A DNA stretch of 64,000 nt, taken from the NCBI RefSeq assembly GCF_900156475.1, contig NZ_FTNR01000001.1:248001-312000 (forward strand). Reading direction: 5' to 3'. The position numbers and the translations under genes are program-made. The notes under the pieces were generated by a model. That model saw only the letters and a program-made list of their open reading frames with translations. It was not told the DNA's origin and made no database searches. The DNA is from Natronorubrum thiooxidans (GTDB taxonomy: Archaea > Halobacteriota > Halobacteria > Halobacteriales > Natrialbaceae). Of this stretch, positions 10,183-17,359 are shown one piece after another; positions within the stretch are counted from its first letter, which is position 1; each line of letters opens with the position of its first letter.

Positions 10183-10845
10183 ATGAGGTTTGTCATCGTG
10201 GGTTATGGTCGGGTCGGATCGCGAACGGCACGCATCGTCGCCGAGGAAGGCCACGAGACCGTGGTTGTCGACGACGATCTCGATCGCGTTAAGCGGGCTC
10301 GAGAGGACGGGTTCGAGGCGATTCATGGCAGTGGCGCTGACGAGGCGGTGCTCGTCGATGCGGGCATTGAAACCGCCGATGCGATCGGTGCGTTCACGCC
10401 AGATCTCAACGCCAACTTCGCGGCCTGTATGGTCGGCACCCACCACGGCTGTCGCACGGTCTTGCGGATCGACGAAGACTACCGCGAGGAGATCTACGAG
10501 CGATACGCCGAAGACGTCGACGAGGTCATCTACCCTGAGCGACTCGGGGCTGCGGGTGCCAAAACGGCCATGCTCGGCGGCGATTTCAACGTCGTCGCCG
10601 ACCTCGCCGCGAACCTGCAACTGACCGTCCTCAAGATCAGGGACGGGTCGCCAGCCGTCGGCAAACGGATGAGCGAACTCGAGCTTCCCGAGGGCGCACG
10701 TATCTACGCGCACGGTCGCGAACACGAGTCGTTGACGATTCCGCTCCCGGGAACGGAGCTTGCAGCCGGCGACGAGGTCGCGGTGATCACCGAAACTGCT
10801 CGAGCGGACGAGGTTCGGGCGAGGCTGTTGCCCACGAACGCCTGA
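10183..10845 (+). CDS. TrkA-type NAD-binding regulatory protein
   Basis: A 220-residue cytoplasmic RCK protein. An N-terminal Rossmann (TrkA_N) domain carries GYGRVGS (7-13) and VVVDDD for NAD(H) binding, and a C-terminal TrkA_C domain (about 140-218) follows. Such proteins gate TrkH-type or other K+ transporters in response to nucleotides. No transporter subunit is adjacent, so its partner must be encoded elsewhere. The TGA stop at 10843-10845 is followed after one base by a palindromic element (10847-10924). Confidence 0.9.
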   Translation: MRFVIVGYGRVGSRTARIVAEEGHETVVVDDDLDRVKRAREDGFEAIHGSGADEAVLVDAGIETADAIGAFTPDLNANFAACMVGTHHGCRTVLRIDEDYREEIYERYAEDVDEVIYPERLGAAGAKTAMLGGDFNVVADLAANLQLTVLKIRDGSPAVGKRMSELELPEGARIYAHGREHESLTIPLPGTELAAGDEVAVITETARADEVRARLLPTNA

Positions 10846-10846
10846 T

Positions 10847-10924
10847 ACAGTCTGCTGTCCCGACGTCCCGGTGCGACCGCGAGCCGTCCGGCAGTCGTGC
10901 CGGAACTGACGGACGGCAGTCCGT
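10847..10924. repeat. palindromic element C after the TrkA-type gene
   Basis: The arms ACAGTCTGCTGTCC (10847-10860) and GGACGGCAGTCCGT (10911-10924) are complementary at 11 of 14 positions and begin one base after a stop codon. The right end (TGACGGACGGCAGTCCGTCTGA, positions 10907-10928) resembles the right arms of the elements at 17204 and 54643, so this looks like a diverged third copy. Its position suggests a transcript-end structure. Confidence 0.5.
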
Positions 10925-11148
10925 CTGATACGGGCTCGCCACTGAACGGACTCAAGCTGACCGCGGGCTGTCGGATAACGGCCGCTCGGCTGGACGAACG
11001 CGAAAACGGGAGTGAAAGTGGGATGCTGGCGCGCGAATGGGTGGATAGAGTGGGATGGGGGAGGTCTCTGCCAGTGCGCGCCAATTAATTCATCACGCTG
11101 TGTCCCAATAAAACCGCGTCAGACACCCGACAGACGAGAGTCAGACCG
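10925..11148. other. convergent intergenic gap without a recognised gene
   Basis: The gap between two converging genes (10846-11148, 303 nt in all) holds the palindromic element at its left end and nothing else I can name. Short open frames have no haloarchaeal-like composition. The A/T-rich patch near 11085-11115 may contribute to transcription termination from either side. Confidence 0.5.
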
Positions 11149-12207
11149 TTAGGTACGCTCGTCCTCGAGCCGGAAGACGAGCACGTTCTGGTGGACCATC
11201 GACGGGACGAACGAGAACGGGTAGCCGTAGACGTGGAGATCTTTCGTGGGGTCGTACCAGATCAAATTCGCCGCGAGCGTCACCGGGGCGGTCGACTCGA
11301 TCGCGCGGGCGAGATCCGCCGAGAGGAACTCGTAGGACTGGTCGCGGTACATGTCGCCGATGAAGACGACCAGATGCCCGTCGGGCGTGACGGCGTCGGT
11401 GAATCGATCGAACTTCTCGGCCATATCCGCCAGCCACTCGGCTTTCGTCTGTGTTGTCTTGCCGTCCGCGTCGTCGGCCGCTGTTGACTCGGTAGTGGCG
11501 TCTCCCGCGCCATTGAACGACCCGAGCTTGCTCTTCCGTGTCTCGCGTTCGTTTCGCGTCTGCTCGAGTTCGTCCATGTGCCAGTAGGGGACGTCAGTCA
11601 ACAGCAACTCGACCGAATCGTCGGGAAGGTCTGCAATCAGGTCCGCACAGTCGCCGTGGCGCAGGTCCTGTTCGGCAAGTGGGGCCTCGCCGCGGGCTCG
11701 TCGCTCGTCGTTTTCGCGCTCGAGGACCGTCTCGTAAATCTCGATCCAGCGGTCGTTGCGCTCGAACCCGATCGCCTCACGGAGACCGGTCCCCTCGTGT
11801 TCACAGAAACTCGCGCCGAGTAAGGTGCCGCCGACGCCGGCGAACGGATCGAGAACGGTGTCGCCGGCCTTGCTGAACCGACCGATCAGTTCGGCACAGA
11901 GTCGTGGTGGTTTCTGGCCGCCGTGTTCGCTACGCAGGTCGTGCTGGACGGCCGGGGGATACCCCTCCGCGAGGACGGATTTCGTCGCGTACTTCCACTC
12001 TTTCCCCGTGAGATCGTTGACTCGGTTTCGCTCGTCGTAGATCCCTCGGCCCTCGAGATAGCGCTGGTGGTCGGCGAGTGAGTCGGTGTCGACCAGTTCG
12101 CCGTCCTCGACTGGGAGGGACTCGTCGCGAGCGCGTTCGGCGTCGAACCCGCCGTCTTCATCCGTGACCAGGCGACTCTGGCGATGCCGGTCCCCGTCAT
12201 CTGTCAT
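11149..12207 (-). CDS. DNA methylase (N4/N6 amino-methyltransferase family), orphan
   Basis: A 352-residue SAM-dependent methyltransferase. Motif I DPFAGVGGTLL (120-130) precedes the catalytic motif IV (LLLTDVPYWH, 201-210), the order of the beta class. The catalytic motif reads DVPYW where D/N-P-P-Y/W is normal. A segment near residues 215-250 is poorly conserved and rich in Ala, Thr, Asp and Gly. No restriction endonuclease lies nearby, so it is either a solitary DNA methylase or has been recruited to RNA. Its own TATA box (12231-12237) sits 27 nt before the ATG. It is convergent with the TrkA-type gene. Confidence 0.8.
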   Translation of the reverse strand: MTDDGDRHRQSRLVTDEDGGFDAERARDESLPVEDGELVDTDSLADHQRYLEGRGIYDERNRVNDLTGKEWKYATKSVLAEGYPPAVQHDLRSEHGGQKPPRLCAELIGRFSKAGDTVLDPFAGVGGTLLGASFCEHEGTGLREAIGFERNDRWIEIYETVLERENDERRARGEAPLAEQDLRHGDCADLIADLPDDSVELLLTDVPYWHMDELEQTRNERETRKSKLGSFNGAGDATTESTAADDADGKTTQTKAEWLADMAEKFDRFTDAVTPDGHLVVFIGDMYRDQSYEFLSADLARAIESTAPVTLAANLIWYDPTKDLHVYGYPFSFVPSMVHQNVLVFRLEDERT

Positions 12208-12230
12208 ATCTCGAGTGGATACCGTGGGTG

Positions 12231-12237
12231 CTTAAAG
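12231..12237 (-). promoter_or_regulatory. TATA box of the methylase gene
   Basis: CTTTAAG on the minus strand, centred 27 nt before the ATG at 12207, as in leaderless haloarchaeal genes. Confidence 0.6.
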
Positions 12238-12298
12238 TCGTGGCTCTCGGTCCCGTCGCTCGGGCAGACACCGTTAGCCAAAAGAAACGACAGTCGGG

Positions 12299-12574
12299 CT
12301 ACCCTGAGTAGGAGCTTTCGCCGACGACCTCGAGGAACTCGCCGCGTCCGGTCGCGTCGGTTTCGTCGAACTCGGTGACGCGGATTCGAACGCGTTTCTC
12401 GACGGTTTGCGGGCCGGCCCCCTCGATGAGCAGGTGTGTGTCACCGATGTAGGCGTGTCCGTTACCGTCGCTGTTCGACGCCGCGACGAACACGTTGATT
12501 TCGTCGCCCACCTCGAACGATGGGGTCGTGGTGCGGAGCGTCCATCCTTTGAAATATTTTTTGAATAGGCTCAT
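12299..12574 (-). CDS. small TRAM/OB-like haloarchaeal protein
   Basis: A 91-residue protein, mostly beta-strand: a basic amphipathic start (MSLFKKYFKGW), then FEVGDEINVFV, and near the end RVRIRVTEFDE and GEFLEVVGE. The pattern resembles TRAM/OB-fold nucleic-acid-binding modules seen in haloarchaea, but I cannot assign a substrate. Its ATG overlaps the TGA of the NhaC gene upstream (ATGA, 12571-12574), so the two are translationally coupled. What a beta-barrel protein does for an antiporter is not clear. Confidence 0.75.
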   Translation of the reverse strand: MSLFKKYFKGWTLRTTTPSFEVGDEINVFVAASNSDGNGHAYIGDTHLLIEGAGPQTVEKRVRIRVTEFDETDATGRGEFLEVVGESSYSG

Positions 12575-14142
12575 ATTCGTGCCACCTCCTCGGTTTCGCG
12601 GTCGGTAACGTACTCACGGCCGAATCCAGTGATCGCTGCGATGACGAACACGGCCACCAGCAGCCACCCCTGGAAGACGAACGGCACGACGTCGATCGGC
12701 GTCACGAGCATGCTCGTGTCGAACCAGTCGTACTGGCCAGGTAGGTCCTGCATCGCCGTGTAGCCGGCGAGAACGCCGCCAGACCACGGGAAGATGTACC
12801 CCAGTGCAGCGGTCTGGCCGTCGAGGATGTTCGCGCGCCGGTAGCCGTTCAAGTTGAATCGCTCGCCGATCTTCGAGATGTACGGCCCGATCGCGACTTC
12901 GGCGGCCGTGTTGATGGTGATCACGGCGTTGATCAGTGCTGCAGAGCCGACCATCGTGAGTTCAGCATTGCGGACGTTCGTCGCGAGGTTCTCGAGCGAC
13001 CAATCGAGGATCGCCTGGAACGCGCCGCCCCGAATCATGATCTGGGCCGCGGCGATGATCAACAGGACGAGAATTGCGAGTTCGAAAAAGCCCGCCGCAC
13101 CGTTGATCAGGCTCCCGCCGACGCCGACCGCGTTGGGATCATCAACGATCGTCAGGAACGGCAGAAACTCGAGTGGTTCCGCAACCGGCGCGTCCGTCGG
13201 CGCGTTAAAGGAGACGATATCACCGATCGTCGTCAGCCCCAGCAGGAGGCTGAAGCCGATCGCGAAGACGATCCCCCACGAGATTGCCTCGACGATGTGA
13301 CGGCCGGCGACCGCCGCGCCGATCACGACGCCCATGGAGACGAGGTGGATCAGCCCGACGGGTTCGCTTTGGGCGACCAGGATCTCCTGGGCGTCTCCGG
13401 CGATGTCGAGACCGCCCATGAACTGGCCGGCGACGATGTAGCCGACGAGTGCAATGAGCGCGGCGATGATCACGTACTTGAATCGCGAGGCGACGACGCC
13501 GCCGATGTCGGAGTCCTGTGTGACGGCGCTGACGATCGTCGTATCACTGACGGGCGCGAGGTTGTCGCCGAAGATCGCCCCCGAGAGGATCGCCCCGAAC
13601 AGCAAGACGGGATTCGCGCCGAGTAAGATTCCCGCTGGAAAGAACAGCGTGACGAACGCGATCGCTGCGCCGTACCCGGTTCCGATCCCCGTCGTGAACA
13701 GCGCTGCGAGGACGAACGTGACTGCCGGAAACAGCGTCGCGCCGATGCCCGCAACGTCGGCAAACCAGACGAGCCCGTCGACGAATCCACCGTCCTGTAA
13801 CAGTTCGGCGAACATTCCCGCCCAGATCCAGGCGACGATCGCGGTCACCGCGACGGGCTGGGTCATCCCCTCAAAGATCGTGTTCGCGTACGTTTTCCAA
13901 CTTCCGCGAACGAAGAACATCCCGGCGATCAGGCCGACCAGAATGCCGACGATCAACCCGCCCGTATCGGATATTCGCCAAAGCGCCGTCTGTGCGACCG
14001 CCCAGAGGATGAAAAACGCGATTGGGAACGCGCTCATTCCGCGGCCGCCATAAAACGTTATTCGTGGCGCTTCATCGCTGGTTCCCTGCACGAATGCATC
14101 AGTCGGGTCACCATCGATTGAATCATCACTAGTACCACTCAT
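12571..14142 (-). CDS. Na+/H+ antiporter, NhaC family (second copy)
   Basis: A 523-residue membrane protein of the NhaC family, with an acidic ~30-residue N-terminal tail before the first helix, the characteristic GDNLAPVSDTTIVSA loop near the middle and an ITINTAAEVAIGP segment. It is only distantly similar to the 569-residue copy at 979-2688 and so probably handles a different ion or solute. The start at 14142 gives an acidic cytoplasmic tail; A/T-rich GTATACATAT lies just upstream (14154-14163). It heads a two-gene operon with the small protein that overlaps its stop codon. Confidence 0.85.
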   Translation of the reverse strand: MSGTSDDSIDGDPTDAFVQGTSDEAPRITFYGGRGMSAFPIAFFILWAVAQTALWRISDTGGLIVGILVGLIAGMFFVRGSWKTYANTIFEGMTQPVAVTAIVAWIWAGMFAELLQDGGFVDGLVWFADVAGIGATLFPAVTFVLAALFTTGIGTGYGAAIAFVTLFFPAGILLGANPVLLFGAILSGAIFGDNLAPVSDTTIVSAVTQDSDIGGVVASRFKYVIIAALIALVGYIVAGQFMGGLDIAGDAQEILVAQSEPVGLIHLVSMGVVIGAAVAGRHIVEAISWGIVFAIGFSLLLGLTTIGDIVSFNAPTDAPVAEPLEFLPFLTIVDDPNAVGVGGSLINGAAGFFELAILVLLIIAAAQIMIRGGAFQAILDWSLENLATNVRNAELTMVGSAALINAVITINTAAEVAIGPYISKIGERFNLNGYRRANILDGQTAALGYIFPWSGGVLAGYTAMQDLPGQYDWFDTSMLVTPIDVVPFVFQGWLLVAVFVIAAITGFGREYVTDRETEEVARI

Positions 14143-14322
14143 ATGAACACACGATATGTATACTCAAACCATCGTTGATAAGTCTTCTCAACACTTCAAT
14201 GGTGAATAAAAAGACGACGCCCCGAACAGGACCCAGACGGTCCGACAGTCGAATCGCTGACGGTTGGTGGCCACCTCCGTCGGCCCGACGCTTTTGACGA
14301 TATCAATCGACATAGCGAACGG

Positions 14323-15282
14323 ATGGCTCTCCTCGAGAACGCCGCGTTGCTCGGCGTCGGTGTCCTTTCGCTGTGGTTCGGTGCCAAATGGCTCGTCGAT
14401 GCGGCCTCGAGACTCGCGGGCGCGGCCGGTATCTCCCCGCTCGTTATCGGTCTCACCGTCGTCGCCTTCGGGACCTCCGCGCCGGAGATCGCCGTCTCGG
14501 TGACGGCGGCACTCGAGGGACAAGGCGACGTCTCAGTCGGCAACGTCATCGGCTCGAACGTGTTCAACATCGGCGTGATCCTCGGTATCGTCGCCATTCT
14601 GGCTCCGTTCCGCGTCACGGAGACGCTGCTCCGACGAGATGCGGTCGCGATGGCCGGCGCGACGGGAATCGCCGCGCTCGTCCTCGCAAACCGTATCGTT
14701 TCGCGACTCGAGGGGGCCTTGCTCGTCGGGCTGTTGGCGGGCTATCTCGTCGTGATCGGACTGGCGGTCCGACGGTCGCCCGCGCCGGACGACGATGCGG
14801 TCGCCGAGACGGCGAGTTCCAGCGCCGACATCCGCGTCAAGTACGGCCCCGAGAGTGGTCGCCTCGTCGTCGGTCTCGTTCTCGTCGCTGTCGGCGGGCG
14901 GCTACTGGTCGATTCAGCAACGGCGATCGCCCTCTCGTTCGGTGTCTCGGCGTGGCTGGTGGGTGTGACCGTCGTCGCTGCCGGGACCTCACTGCCGGAG
15001 CTCGTGACGTCAATCGTCGCAACGCGACAGGGCGACGTCACGATCGCGGCGGGGAACGTCATCGGCTCGAACGTGTTCAATCTCCTCGGCGTCCTCGGAC
15101 TTGCCGCCCTCGTCCGCCCGACGGTCGTCGACCCCGCCGTCTTTCCCAGCCTGGCCTGGCTGATCGCACTGACCGTCATCGCGACGGTGCTCGTCGCCAC
15201 CGGGAGGCGGGTGACTCGACTCGAGGGCGTCGTCCTCGTCGCGGTCGGGGTGGGCTACTGGCTCGCAAGCGCCGTCGTGTAA
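14323..15282 (+). CDS. calcium/sodium antiporter (YrbG-type CaCA exchanger)
   Basis: A 319-residue cation/Ca2+ exchanger built as two inverted repeats of about five helices. The alpha-1 region has GTSAPE (50-55) followed by IGSNVFNIG, and the alpha-2 region has GTSLPE followed by IGSNVFNLLG. These acidic motifs bind Na+ and Ca2+. The central cytoplasmic loop (about 150-170, APDDDAVAETASSS) is short, as in prokaryotic members. It is divergent from the NhaC operon, so two ion exchangers share one 180-nt control region. Confidence 0.92.
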   Translation: MALLENAALLGVGVLSLWFGAKWLVDAASRLAGAAGISPLVIGLTVVAFGTSAPEIAVSVTAALEGQGDVSVGNVIGSNVFNIGVILGIVAILAPFRVTETLLRRDAVAMAGATGIAALVLANRIVSRLEGALLVGLLAGYLVVIGLAVRRSPAPDDDAVAETASSSADIRVKYGPESGRLVVGLVLVAVGGRLLVDSATAIALSFGVSAWLVGVTVVAAGTSLPELVTSIVATRQGDVTIAAGNVIGSNVFNLLGVLGLAALVRPTVVDPAVFPSLAWLIALTVIATVLVATGRRVTRLEGVVLVAVGVGYWLASAVV

Positions 15283-15292
15283 TACGAGCTGT

Positions 15293-15670
15293 TCACGTCT
15301 CTGTCTCCGTCATCCCCGTTTCGGGGAGGGGTTCGATACGAAATAGGTAATCTGCATAGGCCCCATCGAGATTCACGGGACTCTCTTCGGTGGTGTGTTC
15401 TCGACACAAGACGGCCTCTGCTTCGACGGCACCGTGGCCGGTTTCTTCCTGGTACCGTTCGACGACGACAAACATCGCCGGTTCGGTACAGCCTCGACGG
15501 TGACACTCTCGAGCCGACTCGAGCGAGTCGTCCGCCTCGTCGACCTCGTCTTCGTCAGCTGGTGGTTCGGCTTCGTCGGCACGGTCACGCGCCTCCGTGA
15601 GTTCCCGCTCCCGCTGGCGGTCATCTGCGTCACGTGCTTGCTTGTCTCGTCCCTTTTTCGTATCTGCCAT
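15293..15670 (-). CDS. haloarchaeal protein with a Cys/His zinc-binding pair
   Basis: A 125-residue protein with no function I can name. The first ~60 residues are a highly charged helix (KKGRDKQARDADDRQRERE) with a Glu/Asp-rich stretch. The second half has CHRRGC and, about 30 residues later, CREH, a C..C..C..H set suited to one zinc ion, flanked by beta-strands (AMFVVVERY). The ATG at 15670 is supported by a GATAAAAC box (TATA on the minus strand) at 15695-15702. It is convergent with the exchanger gene, 10 nt away. Confidence 0.75.
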   Translation of the reverse strand: MADTKKGRDKQARDADDRQRERELTEARDRADEAEPPADEDEVDEADDSLESARECHRRGCTEPAMFVVVERYQEETGHGAVEAEAVLCREHTTEESPVNLDGAYADYLFRIEPLPETGMTETET

Positions 15671-15694
15671 ACAGTGGGACACGGGCGTGAATGG

Positions 15695-15702
15695 GATAAA
15701 AC
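15695..15702 (-). promoter_or_regulatory. TATA box of the zinc-pair protein gene
   Basis: GTTTTATC on the minus strand, centred 28 nt before the ATG at 15670. Confidence 0.6.
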
Positions 15703-15814
15703 ACGCTACTGCATCGAGATCGATGTGGCGCTCGAGACCCGTATCGATCAGCCCGTTCCGTTCAACAGCTGCCAGTGTCAGCGATGTGCCAGAGTCAGAA
15801 CTGCTCGAGGCGAG

Positions 15815-16000
15815 TCACTCCGATTCGCCGTTTTTCTCTACTTCGGTAACGATCACGTCCCAGTCCGGGTGTTCGGTACCGTTTCGACATTCCCACCCCC
15901 CTTCGACGTCGATCCCGTTAGAGTGGGCTCGACGAAGGAGTGCCTTCAGTTCGGCGTTTAATTCCGCTTCGGACGAAAGTGCTGACTCCTCGGTGGTCAT
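15815..16000 (-). CDS. small haloarchaeal protein paired with HalOD1
   Basis: A 61-residue acidic protein of unknown function: an N-terminal helix (ELNAELKALLRRAHSNGIDVEGG), then a WECRN...HPDWDVIVTEVEK strand segment. Its ATG overlaps the stop of the HalOD1 gene by 4 nt (15997-16000), which points to coupled translation and a joint role. The pattern of a short helix followed by a WDVxVTEV strand recurs in small haloarchaeal proteins I have seen, but no biochemical role is known to me. Confidence 0.7.
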   Translation of the reverse strand: MTTEESALSSEAELNAELKALLRRAHSNGIDVEGGWECRNGTEHPDWDVIVTEVEKNGESE

Positions 16001-16350
16001 TCGTTCGTGGCTCCTGTGTCCCGGCCGCCCGTTCGTTCGTGGTCCGGTGGCGAGATTGCTACCACCCCGTCGCTGGACACGGTTATCCCGTATCCTTCGA
16101 ACGCAAACGAGATGTCGACGGCTCCGTTCGGCGTCCCCTGAATCCGTCCGAGTTTGTCAAGGGCATCGGTGTCGATCGTGTAGTAGAGTTGGTCCAGTTC
16201 GAGCGGACCGACGTCCAGAATGTTCGTCATCGCTGCGACAACGGCAATGCTTGTAGACGTCGTGTCTTGGTCGTACCGGGCACGATACGTTTCTGACGCT
16301 CGAGAGTACTCGAGTGATTCCAACTCGACACTGGCTAGGCTGGCTGTCAT
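15997..16350 (-). CDS. HalOD1 output-domain protein
   Basis: A 117-residue stand-alone halobacterial output domain 1 (HalOD1). The family core is visible as YRARYDQDTTSTSIAVVAAM, then LDQLYYTIDTDALDKL, then a VSSDGVVAI strand. HalOD1 domains occur alone or at the end of haloarchaeal signalling proteins; their mechanism is unknown. A Shine-Dalgarno-like GAGG lies about 10 nt before the ATG, so this mRNA has a leader, unlike many neighbours. A TATA box and a 14-bp palindrome sit further upstream (16400-16423). Confidence 0.85.
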   Translation of the reverse strand: MTASLASVELESLEYSRASETYRARYDQDTTSTSIAVVAAMTNILDVGPLELDQLYYTIDTDALDKLGRIQGTPNGAVDISFAFEGYGITVSSDGVVAISPPDHERTGGRDTGATNE

Positions 16351-16399
16351 GCTATTCTACCTCAGTTTAGTGGCCAGACTCGGTTTAGCAGGGCTACTG

Positions 16400-16423
16400 A
16401 TTATACATAGGGTATTAATACCC
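16400..16423 (-). promoter_or_regulatory. HalOD1 promoter: TATA box abutting a perfect palindrome
   Basis: On the minus strand GTATAAT (16400-16406) can be a TATA box for a leader of about 25 nt. Three bases upstream lies GGGTATTAATACCC (16410-16423), a perfect 14-bp palindrome covering the expected BRE. This is a strong operator candidate, and the two Bat-type regulators next door are obvious candidates to bind it. Confidence 0.55.
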
Positions 16424-16438
16424 CGCCGGACGTTTCGG

Positions 16439-17086
16439 TCAGGCCTCCTGACTGATGAGCGTCCCGGCAATGAGCCGCCGGTGCCCGCGTCTGAGTCGAG
16501 ACGAAAGCGACTGTTGGGCGATTCCGAGCTCGTCGGCGATATCCTCGAGTAACACCTCGCGTGGCGAATCGAAGTAGCCACGTTCGTAGGCCAACACCAG
16601 CGCTTCTCGCTGGGTGTCAGTGAGTTCGTAGCTGTCGCCCTGGATCGGAAGCAACGCGTGGACGGCGGTGATCTCGATCGGAATGTCGTGGTTCTGGCAG
16701 TTGGTCCGAAACTCGCTGATCGCCTCGCGACTCTCACCGCGGACCTCGAAGTCCCACCCGTCTTTCGTCCCGATCCCGGAGAGGACGGCGATGTTGGCCT
16801 GGGCAAGCGCGCTCAGGATGCCGAAGTACTGTTCTTCCCACTCGGCACGCATGAGATACTCGTCTTCGACGCTGTCGATGAGGTCGATGCTGACCACGCC
16901 AGCGTGGGCTTCGAACGCGGCTTCAATGTCCTTAGCCTCCGCGCCACGGACCCAGAAGTACGGGATTATCAGGGTCTCGTGTGGGATGAGTCGCTCGAGT
17001 TCGATCGTCACCCCCGGCAGGTTTTCGAAGACCGTTCCCAGTGGAAACTCGTCCGCCGGACTCGTAAACTCAATCACGGTAGCCAT
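16439..17086 (-). CDS. Bat-type HTH regulator (copy 1)
   Basis: A 215-residue regulator of the bacterio-opsin-activator family. The N-terminal ~155 residues are the Bat-type sensory region (strand-rich, VIEFTSPADEFPLG, then GWDFEVRGESREAISEF). The C-terminal ~55 residues are an HTH_10 DNA-binding domain (LTDTQREALVLAYERGYFDSPRE, then a helix with IADELGIAQQSLSSRLRRG). It carries no PAS or GAF input domain, so the signal is unknown. It is clearly paralogous to the gene at 17360, from which it is divergent. A palindrome overlaps its TATA box (17110-17126). Confidence 0.88.
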   Translation of the reverse strand: MATVIEFTSPADEFPLGTVFENLPGVTIELERLIPHETLIIPYFWVRGAEAKDIEAAFEAHAGVVSIDLIDSVEDEYLMRAEWEEQYFGILSALAQANIAVLSGIGTKDGWDFEVRGESREAISEFRTNCQNHDIPIEITAVHALLPIQGDSYELTDTQREALVLAYERGYFDSPREVLLEDIADELGIAQQSLSSRLRRGHRRLIAGTLISQEA

Positions 17087-17109
17087 GTCGACCGATTCGT
17101 CTCGAGGGC

Positions 17110-17126
17110 GGATAACCCACGTGGGT
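17110..17126 (-). promoter_or_regulatory. Bat-1 promoter with a 12-bp palindrome
   Basis: GGTTATCC on the minus strand (17110-17117) is centred 27 nt before the ATG at 17086. The perfect palindrome ACCCACGTGGGT (17115-17126) overlaps the box and the BRE position. A protein bound here would block TBP/TFB, so autorepression or repression by the divergent paralogue is the simplest reading. Confidence 0.55.
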
Positions 17127-17134
17127 GGTGTATC

Positions 17135-17216
17135 ATACGGTCTGCTGGATCGAGTTCCCGCCGATTACCAGAGACGGGGTCGGTGATCAGCGGGACGTGA
17201 CGACAGCAGTTCGTAT
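17135..17216. repeat. palindromic element A between the Bat-type genes
   Basis: The arms ATACGGTCTGCTG (17135-17147) and CAGCAGTTCGTAT (17204-17216) are complementary at 11 of 13 positions. The interior shares GCCGATT, GTGATC and the 13-mer TGACGACAGCAGT, in the same order, with the element at 54581. The two are therefore copies of one dispersed sequence of about 80 bp, not chance palindromes. Confidence 0.65.
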
Positions 17217-17254
17217 CAAGCCTCGATCACGGTCGCCGGAGCATAGTGACACCA

Positions 17255-17330
17255 GACCGCACAAAATCGAGCAGTTTCCTGCTGATTTCGCGCAAGCATG
17301 GTGTATCAGGCCACCCCATTTTGTGCGGTC
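17255..17330. repeat. 76-bp element with perfect 13-bp terminal inverted repeats
   Basis: GACCGCACAAAAT (17255-17267) and ATTTTGTGCGGTC (17318-17330) are exact inverted copies around a 50-bp spacer that itself holds a small hairpin (AGCAG-TTTC-CTGCT). The layout is MITE-like, but I see no target-site duplication. The right arm overlaps the likely TATA region of the gene at 17360. Confidence 0.6.
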
Positions 17331-17359
17331 ATGGCCAACCAAGCTGGCACGAGCAAGTA

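Noticed and set aside
17255-17330. Complete insertion sequence
   Set aside because: The terminal repeats are perfect, but the 50-bp interior has no coding capacity and no target-site duplication is visible, so only a MITE-like or operator reading is kept.
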